This document shows positions 1-10,132 of a stretch of 64,000 bases of DNA, piece after piece. How positions within the stretch are numbered: position 1 is the first letter of the stretch; every line of letters starts with the position of its first letter. This DNA comes from Plumapathes pennacea. Taxonomy: Eukaryota; Cnidaria; Anthozoa; Antipatharia; Myriopathidae. The position numbers were made by a program, and so were the translations under genes. Under the pieces are notes generated by a model. It was not told the origin of the DNA and ran no database searches. It saw nothing but the letters and a program-made list of their open reading frames with translations. The stretch spans positions 3,601,501-3,665,500 of the forward strand of contig OZ038467.1 of the NCBI GenBank assembly GCA_964036295.1, in the 5' to 3' direction.

Positions 1-414
1 AAAGCTGTACTTCAGGTGTGAATCTGATCATAGGAATGACAGGGAGCTAATTTGTCACATATAATAATTATTGCAATTTTAATTATGGCAATAAATTATT
101 GCCACCCAATACAAATATGTAAATTGCACTTGGTATGCATTAACCTTTTCTTGCCCTGACAAGTTTACTGTTGATACAATAACAAACTTTTTTCACATGC
201 AAATGCAGACTATGTTGACACTAGTTTTTGGAGACTTGCAATCCATTTTGCAAAGGCTGTATATAAACCTTGTGCATTGTGCAATCCCCATCCATCCACT
301 ACACATATATCAAAGCTGTTATAAGCTACCCAGGGCTTGTATTGACAAGCTAACCACATTGGAAAATCCATGCCCACCTTTACGGTTTGGAGCTGTGCAG
401 AGATTTTTGCCTAC
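1..414. other. Aldolase intron, left edge
   Basis: AT-rich sequence after the donor at 414-413 (minus strand). No exon of the aldolase C-terminus or any other conserved coding sequence was recognised. Confidence 0.6.
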
Positions 415-2070
415 CTGGTGTCTGATTGATGGCATTCAGATGAATGGAAGCATCTTCTTCCGACTGTCCCCCAGACAGGAACACCACGCCTGGAACTGCT
501 GCTGGTAGTGTACGCTGGAATGCTGTGACAGTTGCTATGCCGACTTGTTCCGGGGTGTACTTCTTAGGGCAACTCTGGCCTGTAAACAATACACAAAACT
601 TTCTTACTATGAATCTTCTTATCAATATACCACAGAAACAAACACTTGGTCACCATAATAATCATGGCTGCAGATCATGTTTATTTTATCTAGGGATTTA
701 ATCTTCAAAATAGAAAAGGCTTGATTGTTTGATTTTTTAAATCATTACTGATAGCTACTTATTTGTACATATTATGTGACCTACAAAATAAGAAACAATA
801 TTACTAGAAAGCAGATGTCCGTCACCTTTAAAAAAATGCATAAATTATTTTAAGTAAACCCTGTGAACCAATATCCATCTAAAACAAAACTCGATACTTT
901 ATACTTTAGAATTTCAAAGCAATTTGCAGTGGAGCCAGTTATATAATAAATAAAATATGTTTCATCACTTTAGTAGGCTGTGTCAAAAGATAACTGGTTA
1001 ATTTTCCTCAAAACTCTTGAAAGCTTATGGAGGAAACAGGAAGCTTTATAAAAAGCAATATAGTCTCTTTACGTAAATCAACGTCAGAGATAATAATTTG
1101 TATGAGTCACGATTTACCTCACACACCACATAACGTGTTTTATACACTTCAAACATAGATAGAATCTGCAAAGCTGATTTAAAAGTAGGAGACTAGGGGG
1201 AGAGGGAAGGGTAATTCCTTGAAACTTGTTTTTGTTGTTTATTTGTGCTGGAAAATAATAGCTTTATTTTGTCGAAGACACTGTTGTCAACAAAACAGCA
1301 CAGCCAACATCAAATACTCCGTTTTCCTAGCTACCACGGAAACATGATAGTGTACAAAATTACGACCAACCTGCAGTGACCATGTTTGGTTTCAGCAAAG
1401 TGCCTTCCAGATAGATATGATGGTCAATCAAAGCCTTGTACTGTGCTGACAGGACTGCCTCGGTGACTTGCTGGCACCTCTCCAAAGTGTGCTCACCATC
1501 ACAGAGAATTTCAGGCTCCACGATTGGAACAAGCCCGTTCTTCTGGCAGATGCTGGCGTACCGAGCGAGGACATTTGCGTTCTCCTTGATGGCCAGCTCA
1601 GATGGTGTGTGCTCGCTGATCTTCAAAACACACCGCCACTTTGCAAAGTCACAGCCGTCTTTCTTGTACTGCTCACACCTCTCAGACAAGCCATCAAGAC
1701 CCTGAGTTGTACCTTCCCCTATTGTGCCAGATAAAGGCTGTACACCTTTGTCAACTTTGATCCCCGGAATGATTCCTTGGTCCTTCAGAATCTTTATAAA
1801 CGGAGTTCCGTCATCGGCCTTCTGGTAGACCGTTTCATGGAACAAAATCACGGCGCTGATGTTATTTGCCATCCCTTTGCCACTGGTAAACAGAAGTTGG
1901 CGGTAGGTTCTTCGATTCTCTTCCGTGTTTTCGACGCCGATGTTGGCGAGTCGCTTGCCCATGGTTCCTGTGCTCTCATCTGCCGCTAAGATTCCTTTGC
2001 CAGGTGTAACGATGGCCTCGGCAATTCGCTTAAGCTCCGCCTTCAGTTCTGGTGTCAGAGGTGCATCCAT
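415..2070 (-). CDS. ALDO: Fructose-bisphosphate aldolase, class I (partial, 3' end outside window)
   Basis: Glycolytic/gluconeogenic cytosolic enzyme that reversibly splits fructose-1,6-bisphosphate into dihydroxyacetone phosphate and glyceraldehyde-3-phosphate. Exons in mRNA order: 2070-1371 and 579-415. The first starts at ATG 2070 ([10 protein letters not shown]) and holds the ILAADESTG motif, [10 protein letters not shown] (catalytic lysine region) and [14 protein letters not shown], whose lysine forms the Schiff base in class I aldolases. The second continues in phase with [12 protein letters not shown] and the phosphate-binding [12 protein letters not shown], then ends at a GT donor after NAINQTP. 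The C-terminal exon (usually about 70 residues with KPWALTFSYGRALQ) is not seen in 1-414, so it must lie beyond base 1. The coding start is 746 bp from the divergent RMND1 start. Family identity is secure; the paralogue type (A/B/C) cannot be assigned. Confidence 0.95.
580..1370. other. Aldolase intron 1
   Basis: AT-rich intron between the two visible aldolase exons, with a minus-strand acceptor at 581-580 and donor at 1370-1369. I see no coding segment or recognisable repeat in it. Confidence 0.6.
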
Positions 2071-2816
2071 TTTAGTTAAAAGGAATATGTACCGTACAAC
2101 TCTTGACTCTAGCTCTCCACGAAAACTGCAGTTGCTCCAAGTGGACGAAGGAACAAAAAAATCTTCAAAGTTTCACAGTCATGCAGACATTTGATTGGCT
2201 TATCGGTGTCACGTGCATTTTGTAAACCAATCATAAGCTAGGTGATGTGTCAACCAACTTTCAAGGATTTCGCAAATTTCGTGCTTCGTCACATGCATGA
2301 ATTATATTTTGGACTTTTTGCAAAACCTTTAGTCATTGTAAGCAATGCACTCACATTGTGAAACTGAGGAAGGAAGGATCAACTACAGAATTACCCCGCA
2401 AAACTGTAGATAATATTTCAGAGAGCTTTGCCGAACGAGGAAAAATGGCCATATTATTAATAAGATGTGGGGTATTCTGTAATTTAGCCAGAGGGAAGAA
2501 TACAAATTATTGACTTTGCTTGTTTATTTTTCTGTTTGTCTTGTTTCAATCTCGTACCCAGACTCTTTCCTCTTCCCACGCCCCCCACACACCCTCAATC
2601 GATGGAGTCACGTGTATCATCGCACGGAAATACTTTCATAGAACATTTTTACTATTCTTGTAAATGCACTAAGTCTAAAGTACCGAAGGACGAAGGAAAA
2701 TCCGAAGTTAGAACTTTTTTTGGACTTTGTCCTTTACTGCATCAGTCTCTGCACCAGCCCTCTGTGACACCTGAGCTTGCAGTTTTGTAGGTCAGCTGAG
2801 CTTCCCAAAAACAAAC
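2071..2816. promoter_or_regulatory. Divergent intergenic region between aldolase and RMND1
   Basis: The two ATGs face away from each other across 746 bp, so this stretch must hold the 5' UTRs and promoters of both genes. No TATA box is convincing at either end. The RMND1 start lies in ACAAACATGGCGG, a good animal initiation context. Regulatory function is inferred from position only. Confidence 0.5.
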
Positions 2817-4481
2817 ATGGCGGCCAAGTTGTCGCGAAAAATTGTTACGCGCGATCCATTCGGTTCTTGCTTTGGTTTCTATTTCCAAGGTCTGTTCACC
2901 AAAGGAAATGCTATGGTACGACATTTTTGAATTGGTAATAATATCTTATGTACTATAAGTGGCTAATATCTTATGTACTATAAGTGGCTAATTTCACGAC
3001 CCCACAAGCTGATGCTTAAACTCTTATCGTGTTTAAATAAAGATTATCGTATCGTATCGTATCGTAACATGGAAATTCATTTATTACCTAACCGCCGCAT
3101 TTATACACGATTTGCATCCCGCTCTTCGGTAAACTCACGTCCATCTTCCGCGGTAGAACCAGATAATAGTTCATAAAAGAACTTTATGGCATACTTTTCG
3201 AATTTTTCAGAAGATGGCATCAGCTTAAATTTCAGCTTACCAATCTATCCCCACCCACACCCCTTGAGAACTCTGCCCCTCGACCAAGTGGGGCCCAGAT
3301 CTCCAAGTAAGTAGAACAATGGAGCAGTCAGTTGGTTGACTTTCAAAAACAAAACTGCCAATCAGAATCCATTTCTACTTTGAAGGAAAAACTAATCAGC
3401 AGCATGGGGAAACACCATCACCACTGTTGCAATATTTAGGTTTTACTTTTGTTCCTGCTAAATAATGTGTGTCAGAATATAAAACTGCCAAACATGTTTG
3501 CACCAATTCGAAATTGCAGCAGATGCAAAACCAAAGCAATATCATGCAAATAAAATACTTTCAGCAGTCATCCATAAATGGCTCTAATAGTTTAGTCAGT
3601 TTCAGTTTCTGATTAACTGTTTTACCTGCTTGAGCTTATGAATTTCTTGTACTGTATGCCCAGGTTGTTCCAGTTTGTTATGCCAGTCAAACTGCACCCC
3701 AAAATATCAACAGCAGGTATATACGACAACCTTCTCAAATCAAAGGACCCAGAACAAAGTCTCCTTCAAAGAAGGCGTGTTTAGATAAAGAACATGTAAG
3801 TATAATGTCCTGCTTCTATAGTCTTTGCACAGTACGTGTGAGCTTTCTTCTCATAACTTGCAGTCTAGGCTCAGGAGGAGGAAGGACTCCAAAGAATTTT
3901 GTGTGGGGATGCTACACCCAGACTTTCCAAAATTAATGTGACCTCCCTCCCCACCCCCTATGTACCTTTGGTCAAGAAGACATGTCATAAATATGACTGG
4001 TAGAAAATGACTGGTATAACCTTGTCAGGGATACCCATTTTATACCCAAAACATTTGAGTATAAGGATGTCCCTTTTGGGTGGAGCCTGCCTTTTGGGTT
4101 ACCTTTTATGGCTAATCACAGGAAATTACCCCTCACCTTCCCCTCCCCCACCATAAATTATGTTTAGTGTTTGATTACTATTACTAATACTGTGTTTGTG
4201 TTGATAGGGAACAATGGTTTGCACTGCCTATTCCACAGGGGAGTGCTACAACCTAAAAGGATTGCAGGAATACCTTGAGAACTATGGGGAGAAATACACA
4301 ATTACATCGATGCCACAAGGTAAAATACAATCAATATAATGTTAATTATAAATATTCTATTTAATGATAACAATAATGATAAGCTTTATTACCGACATTT
4401 AAAAAATGAGGAATTTACAGAGTTGACAATAGACAAAGTGGTAAAAAGCCACTCAGAATAACTAGAAAGCTAAACTAGCTC

Positions 4482-4513
<32 letters not shown>

Positions 4514-7500
4514 TTTTAAATATAACAATAAAGTTATTAATACATAAAATCAACCACATTTAATATTCAGAATGGAAAACCCTCTATACAGTCTATTATA
4601 CTTGATTTGCATTTGATTGTTAAGTGTTAAATGTTCTGATCCTTTGATTTTTCTGCATGGTTTACACTTTATATTATGTAACACTGTATTTTTTTACCAC
4701 AGATGCAAGTGATGTCTTGCATGTCTGTGTAAATGGTGATACAGATGGAGACAAGAAAGGTGAAATATATGTTTTCAGGTAAACATGGTACAAGTCAAAT
4801 ACATTTAACAAGATATTTATACAATACTTTGAATTGTGTTGAAGCTTGAATATTTGTAAGACATAATGCTAAAAAATGTTATTACTCAATCCCCTAAGAG
4901 GTACTAAAAATGGGCATGGCTCGAGCTTATTTTGACCCCTAAAAGGCACCAATAAAAGTATACCAATATTATAATAAAAGTTCATTTGACTGACACCTGA
5001 CCTCTAAACGGTACCATGTCTCTTGAAAATGCCAGCATTTGCTCTTGAGCACCCTAAGCGGTACCAACCCCCCCCCCCCCCCCCCCCCAGGCACCCAATG
5101 TACCAGCGATCACTTTTGCTGACTTGTCACAGGGACCTAATACGGCCAGCTATATGTTTACACAGTAATGTTTTTAGAGCAAATTTGTTCTTGTTCACCA
5201 CAGCTGGCTTGGATCATTGGTATTTTGGAATGTTTCTCATGTTGAGGTAATCTATTTATAACAGACTTATTAGTATTATTAAAGTCTATTTATGACCCAT
5301 CAAATATTTCCCATGTGTGATTGGTGGAATCGTGACACGTGACCGAATAACATTATCAGCAATTATAACCCCCGCCTGGCAAACTATCACTGTTTATGGA
5401 CAATATGTGAACACAGTTTTATATATTAATCACAAAAATTCATTACGAGGTGACTACTGCAAAGGACATTAATTCAGTTGTTGAAAAAGCAGTTGCAGAA
5501 AGCACCAAAGAGCTTCACAGTCCTTGTGCCATTATTTGCGCTGCGAGAGGAAATGGTTGAAGGCAACAAACTACTTTTGGCTTTGGAAATATGCATGGAT
5601 AATTGTCCTTGGACATTATCTGTTCCTTGAAGCTCACAGTTGCCCTCAAGCTTCACTCTCGGGCAACTGTTTGCTTCTCGGAACAGATAATATCCTCAGA
5701 CAATTATCTGTGCATATTTCCTCACCAAAAGTAGTTTATTGTTTATATATCCTCCCTCGCTATCCCTCTATTTCTACCTGTATACCTCTTTGTATCTATA
5801 TCTTTATTTGTCTGGCTGTCTCTGTGTCCTCTGTATGGTTGGGAGATGTATGTATTCTAATCTTGGAAGTGAAAGGCTGAAGTTCTCTTGTTGGGCAGAT
5901 TCAACACATGAAACGAGCAGTAAAACCATGGCATGAAGGGCTCTCATATGATGACGAACTTGTGGAAACTGAGGACGAGCAGGTCTTTTATTCGTACACC
6001 AAGTGAGTTTTTCAAAATTTAGCATTTAAAAAATTATTAGACAGTATACTCTGATGCATATTGAAAATGTTGTTTGTTGGATAGGAATCCAACCAGTCTG
6101 GTGAAAGGGAATATATTTCTTCAGGAAAACTCAAAAGAAACAACCACTCAAACAATGGAGAAGTTTGCCTTCTCTCATGCCATGGCTTTATCTGGTAAGA
6201 TGAATTTATGTCATTTTTTCCTTGAATTCCCTTTTAACCCAGGTCATTTTTTCAGTGTCTTGTTCTAGGGATTGCTAATGTTCTTTCAGCTGGAATGCAC
6301 TAATTAATAACAAGCTGGTTATCTAATTAAAAAAGGTATTGGTCCTTTCTTCCCTGCAGTGAAGCTTGCCATCTGGGAGTCAGTCTTAGATGACTATGTG
6401 GAATCCATCAGATGGGTACCAGAGGTAAGTGGGCATATTAGTTGGATGACATACTGTACTCCATTTGAGTGGCAGAACATGATAGCTAAATTTTAACCCT
6501 CTCACAGAGCCCATCTGAGCAAGCTATCAAATGCCAAGTTCTCCCTACTGTGGTATTACCTCTAGCGAGGAATTGAAAGAGATTGGATACTCCTGGGAGT
6601 GAACTAGGACAATATTAGCAAAGATTGTGGTATTTTTCATATTTACAGACCTTGAAGAGAGGCTTTAAAGTTCGCATGTCAAGAAAGGAAGTTTTGGAAA
6701 AGACAGGGGAGTTAATCTCACTGAGGTATGCATTAGAAGGTCATTTGCCACCACCTAGAGCTAACTATCACTAAACAGGAGCTGACTGTAATGGAGTGTA
6801 GTTTCCTGAATCAGGACAAAGGTTATGGAGTCACAGGTGTAGTATGATATTAATAGTTAAAAATTATTCATGTTAATACCTTACAGGTACAAAATCAATT
6901 TGTCTTCTGATCTGTTGATGACCCCTGATTTTTACTGGGATCGAGAGAACTTGGCCAAGTTGTACGACTTAACTTGTAGCTACTTGGACATTGGCAGAAG
7001 AACAAAGGTAATAAGGATTATTTCCTTCTTCTACTACAAGCAACCCCTGAATGCCAAACAAGTCAAGTCATCCTGATAAAATATTTTACCAACTGGCCAG
7101 CCAGAATATGCCCTAAGACTACTGGCTTATACATGTTTTAAAAATTCTTCCCTTCTGGTTGTGTTTATGTATAGACAGTCAAGTTTTAGATCATGATCTT
7201 TTTTTTTTCTGGTGGCTTTTTTCTAGAGTACATTACATTACATTCTAGAGTACATTACCCTGTTTTTGTGCTTGCAGGTGATGAATGAAAAACTAAATCA
7301 TTGTTCGGAGATGGCAGAACTGTTAAGAACACATCTGAATGAGCAGCATTCCTTCAGGCTAGAATGGGGAATTATTGCACTAATAACAATCGAGGTGAGT
7401 TGGAGAAACAAACATTGGACCATTCTACACGCATGAAGTAAAATTTTGCAGCATATTTGCAAAATAACTCATTCCATTCTCACATTTCTTCACCTCTGGT

Positions 7501-7592
7501 AAACAATCTCTCTATCTGATTGACTTTGGTTCTTTTCTTAGGTTGTCTTTGAAATGCTACATCTTGCAGGAAAATATTTCCCATTGAGCTGA
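2817..7592 (+). CDS. RMND1: RMND1 homologue (DUF155, mitochondrial translation)
   Basis: Orthologue of Required for Meiotic Nuclear Division 1, a mitochondrial inner-membrane protein needed for mitochondrial translation. Exons: 2817-2915, 3664-3795, 4208-4319, 4703-4778, 5204-5246, 5899-6002, 6085-6194, 6360-6424, 6649-6725, 6887-7007, 7278-7394, 7542-7592; all keep phase and give 368 aa. The N-terminus is basic and Ser/Arg-rich, consistent with mitochondrial import. DUF155 signatures: VCTAYSTGE (about 80), LVFWNV (about 145), [19 protein letters not shown] (212-230), [19 protein letters not shown] (about 275-295) and VMNEKLNHC (about 314). A hydrophobic segment near the C-terminus ([18 protein letters not shown]) fits the family's membrane anchor. 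The human protein is 449 aa; the difference is mostly in the N-terminal region. Exon 1 is short and its donor (ATG|GTACGA) is the least certain border. Confidence 0.94.
2939..2988. repeat. 25-bp tandem duplication
   Basis: Two identical 25-bp copies (2939-2963, 2964-2988) beginning TAATATCTTATG, just after RMND1 exon 1. They look like a recent slippage or repair duplication. Confidence 0.9.
3044..3066. repeat. (ATCGT)n pentanucleotide microsatellite
   Basis: About four ATCGT units following GTTTAAATAAAGATT. Such short tails sometimes mark the 3' end of non-LTR retroelements, but no body of such an element is recognisable here. Confidence 0.75.
4483..4512. repeat. (AAT)n microsatellite in RMND1 intron 3
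   Basis: Ten uninterrupted AAT/TAA units. Confidence 0.9.
5068..5088. repeat. Poly-C tract in RMND1 intron 4
   Basis: About 21 consecutive cytosines; the exact length is prone to sequencing and assembly error. Confidence 0.85.
5291..5741 (-). mobile_element. Non-autonomous element, family A copy 1
   Basis: This stretch in RMND1 intron 5 is the diverged reverse complement of 13899-14379 in the PRODH2-like gene. Both share the ends TATGACCCATCAAATATTTCC and AGTAGTTTATTG, and an imperfect palindromic core (here about 5560-5741) with matching TCTGTTCC/GGAACAGATAAT arms. No protein is encoded. It fits a roughly 450-bp MITE-like element; no target duplication could be fixed with confidence. Confidence 0.75.
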
Positions 7593-8546
7593 CTGGGAAC
7601 CATGAGTTAGTTACTAGAATGTAGATTGAGAAGACCACAAAATGCAGAAAGCTTGATAGGCCTTGATAAGGAATGTGAACAAAAAGCAATGTTTTTGGTT
7701 AGAATAAACAAGAAAAGATAACACTGAATGATGCCATTAGATGGCTAGGGAGGAAATGGTTTTGCAGTTTCCATATTTATATTCCCATCTGCAGCACCAA
7801 TTTTGACTTTTTCTTTAGAAGGGTATGGACTTTCTGATTCTCTGTAAAAAAGTTTAATAACATTATACATTATGAAACTAATATACTGACAAAATAAATC
7901 AAATTTAAAGAAAGAATAAACCAAACAACTTTTAAAAACCATCATGTCTGTTCTTCTCACTTGTCTGTCTGTGATATTGAAGTCCTCCATCTTCGATTGG
8001 ACCATTCACGCAAGCAAATCCAAAGTTCTTCTTTCAATATAAAGTCAGTTGTAAAGTCAATCATGTCACCTGTCTGTGGTCAGTAATTTACTGACCTTAC
8101 GCCACTCAGTGCAACTTGTTCACAGTTGCTGTATGTAGTTGCTGATCTCTTAATTGGGTTAAAGCTGATCAAACTAGCAAACCATCTGACAACACACACA
8201 ATTTTTTCAAGGAAGTTGGGAGAATTAGCCAACTGATCTGAGGTTATGTGAGGCATGAAGTCTGCTTATTTTGTGGCACTCACTTCAGGTCTAGCATATT
8301 TGTCATCTGTCCTCTTTCGCCCAGCTTTTAGCAGGATTGGTTCTTTTCTGCCATACATTAGAGGAGGTGAACTTTATTTCATCTCTTTTCAAGGCTTCTT
8401 CCAAGTCATCCTGCAGAAAAAGGTAGCCACATATGTCACTTTCACACAAAAGCAAAAGCAAAACCTGGTTGCAATATTCTCATGCAAGAAAGCAAGTCAC
8501 AATATTATAGCATGTTTTTGAACTGCTGATTCGTTTGTAAAACCAA
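7593..8546. other. Intergenic region, RMND1 3' flank
   Basis: AT-rich sequence with the likely RMND1 3' UTR. No further exon is seen up to the Merlin target-site copy. Confidence 0.55.
7703..7708 (+). terminator. Candidate RMND1 polyadenylation signal
   Basis: AATAAA 111 bp after the RMND1 stop codon, the first canonical hexamer downstream. Confidence 0.5.
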
Positions 8547-8555
8547 TCGCAATAT
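8547..8555. repeat. 9-bp target-site duplication, left copy
   Basis: TCGCAATAT directly precedes the left terminal inverted repeat and recurs at 10124-10132 directly after the right one. A 9-bp duplication is in the 8-9 bp range known for Merlin transposons. Confidence 0.9.
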
Positions 8556-8596
8556 GGTAATTGTGAACAAGTTGAACTGTCGGTATGTGGTCGGTA
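8556..8596. repeat. Left terminal inverted repeat of Merlin element
   Basis: Begins GGTAATTGTGAACAAG and runs into the first GTGGTCGGTA unit. It matches the complement of 10083-10123 with one mismatch. Confidence 0.9.
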
Positions 8597-8830
8597 AACG
8601 TGGTCGGTATGTGGTCGGTAAGTGGTCGGTATGTGGTCGGTATGTGGTCGGTATGTGGTCGGTATGTGGTCGGTATGTGGTCGGTATGTGGTCGGTATGT
8701 GGTCGGTAACGTGGTCGGTAGCGTGGTCGGTAACATGGTCGGTAAGTGGTTGGTATGTGGTCGGTAAGATTTATGATGTGGTCGGTAAGTGGTCGGTAAA
8801 GTGAAAGGTTTGGTCGGTAAGTGGTCGGTA
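8587..8830 (+). repeat. Left subterminal array of GTGGTCGGTA units
   Basis: About 20 units of the 10-base core GTGGTCGGTA separated mostly by one T or A, giving a dominant 11-bp period. The central block is perfectly periodic; flanking units have 2-3 base spacers or single substitutions. Subterminal repeats often bind transposase; that role is inference. Confidence 0.9.
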
Positions 8831-8914
8831 GCGTTTTTCATTTCGGATAACGTTCAATTGAAGCGCTAGATGAATCATTCACTTAAAAGAGCCGTTGTTA
8901 TGAGTTGCAAGCCA

Positions 8915-9298
8915 TTAGTAGCCTGCGGCGATGTCTTCGATGATTGAAAGGAACCGGTCAGCTTGATTGAATTGCCGTTTCCACATGAACTCGTCAAGGT
9001 ACTCTGGGATGCGATCGTAGCGAGTGCCGTTCATCCGCTTCAGCTTTCGCTTCACAGCACTCCAGAGGCCTTCGACAGTGTTGGTATGCACACCTGTGAA
9101 AGGGTCAACGAAGTTCTCGGAGTGGTTCACCGTCAGGTGAAGGTATCCATGGTTGTGCAGCGTCTGGTACGGAGTGAACTCATCCGAGTGTATAGTTGTT
9201 CCCGGCAAAATGTGGCGCTGTATTATCGGCAGTAGGGTTTGACGTTTGCGATTTGGGACTCTGAAGACTATGGCCTGTTTTGTAACTCGGTCGAAAAA
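8915..9298 (-). pseudogene. Merlin transposase fragment (ISXO2/IS1016-like DDE domain, C-terminal part)
   Basis: The open minus-strand frame can be read from about 9298 through RVPNRKRQTLLPI and HILPGTTIHSDEFTPY to TNTVEGLWSAVKRKLKR, ending IEDIAAGY-stop at 8915. Family knowledge: HSDE carries the second catalytic Asp and NTVEGLW the catalytic Glu of the DDE triad. The N-terminal half, with the zinc-ribbon and first catalytic Asp, is absent upstream (9300-9980 has no matching frame), and no credible ATG opens the reading frame. It cannot encode an active enzyme; it is a decayed or internally deleted copy. Confidence 0.85.
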
Positions 9299-9801
9299 TC
9301 TTGAAAGAGATTCGACTAGAAACCTGAGCTAAAAATATAAAATTCGCGCGACACTGATCGGAAGGGATAAGAATCCTCTGGGCGAAACACAAAACACAAA
9401 CACATTTGCAAACACTAGAATTATTAAATCTTGAAAGAGAGCACAAAGAAGCACAAGCACAAATAATCTGTTTCAATAGACGTTTATAGTGCTAATGAGC
9501 CAAAGGAGGCGTTCAGGCGTTGACGTGTTGAGGTGTCAAATCGCGTAAACAATGAATCCTTTTAAAAGCTTTTCTAAACGCTGGTATATTTCGGTGTATT
9601 TTTATCCATGAATAGAACAAACAAGATTGTTTAGACCAATAAAAGTTAGTGCATTTCGATCCGCCAAGTTTATTGTAAATGTATAAATACGAGTAAATTT
9701 TTGGCTCACGTCCATACGTACGCGCGTCCAGTCAGTCACGAGCTTGGACGAGTAATTTTCAATTTTCAACTTCTTTGAGTGAGATTCGCCTCGAAAACAA
9801 C

Positions 9802-9822
9802 GGCTCTTTTAGGAGCCACCAA
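9802..9822 (+). promoter_or_regulatory. Histone-type 3' stem-loop candidate
   Basis: GGCTCTTTTAGGAGCC folds into a 6-bp stem (the last pair G-T) with a four-base TTTA loop, followed by ACCAAG. This is very close to the replication-dependent histone mRNA 3' processing signal. It lies inside the Merlin element with no histone gene recognisable upstream. The same 15 bases ACAACGGCTCTTTTA occur on the minus strand at about 8884-8899, just after the transposase stop. Confidence 0.5.
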
Positions 9823-9990
9823 GTTCAATAAAAGTCAATGACAACTTCACTTCGACAACCAGACTGATTTCGCTCACGCACATCGATTACAGCACACGTG
9901 CAAATCACATCGCGAATAAATCAAACGGTCTTTCTTGCTTTCAATTCTTAAAAAAGAAAAGAGAACGGAAAAAAATACGTAGCAAAAAGT

Positions 9991-10076
9991 GTGGTCGGTA
10001 AGTGGTCGGTAAAAGTTTTTGAGTGGTCGGTATGTGGTCGGTAAAGTCAATCGCGTGGTCGGTATGTGGTCGGTAA
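9991..10076 (+). repeat. Right internal array of GTGGTCGGTA units
   Basis: Six GTGGTCGGTA units in three pairs with varied spacers. They face the same way as the left array rather than inverted, so the element is asymmetric apart from its outer 40 bp. Confidence 0.88.
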
Positions 10077-10082
10077 ATCGTA

Positions 10083-10123
10083 TACCGACCACTTACCGAC
10101 AGTTCAACTTGTTCACAATTACC
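10083..10123. repeat. Right terminal inverted repeat of Merlin element
   Basis: Complement of the left terminus, ending CTTGTTCACAATTACC at 10123. Confidence 0.9.
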
Positions 10124-10132
10124 TCGCAATAT
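10124..10132. repeat. 9-bp target-site duplication, right copy
   Basis: TCGCAATAT, identical to 8547-8555. Confidence 0.9.

Larger units (their letters stand above)
2916..3663 (+). other. RMND1 intron 1, repeat-bearing
   Basis: Holds a 25-bp tandem duplication (2939-2988) and a short ATCGT pentanucleotide run (about 3044-3066). No conserved coding sequence is seen. Confidence 0.6.
8556..10123 (-). mobile_element. Merlin-superfamily DNA transposon, deleted and transposase-defective
   Basis: A 1568-bp element with terminal inverted repeats starting GGTAATTGTGAACAAG. The first 30 bp (8556-8585 against the complement of 10094-10123) are identical, and 40 of the first 41 match. It is flanked by a 9-bp duplication, TCGCAATAT. 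Inside are about 20 copies of GTGGTCGGTA at the left end, six more near the right end, and a minus-strand open frame for the C-terminal part of an IS1016/Merlin-type transposase. The upstream part of the transposase is missing, so the element is non-autonomous. Superfamily assignment rests on duplication length and transposase type together (established features of Merlin). Confidence 0.88.

Noticed and set aside
5524..5880. 118-residue plus-strand frame in RMND1 intron 5
   Set aside because: Mostly the palindromic family A repeat and pyrimidine-rich intron; the RMND1 exons on either side join cleanly without it.
8587..8830. CRISPR-like array
   Set aside because: The spacing is one to a few bases, with no unique spacers, in an animal genome within a transposon. 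It is a satellite, not a CRISPR.
8497..8841. 114-residue minus-strand frame rich in PTTYRPHTDHI repeats, plus plus-strand frames of VVGMWSVCGRY repeats
   Set aside because: All are translations of the 11-bp GTGGTCGGTA array (three units make 33 bases, 11 codons), so the periodic peptides are a by-product of the DNA repeat.
9180..9476. 98-residue minus-strand frame as the N-terminus of the Merlin transposase
   Set aside because: It is in a different frame from the conserved domain and lacks zinc-ribbon or DDE motifs apart from overlapping bases.
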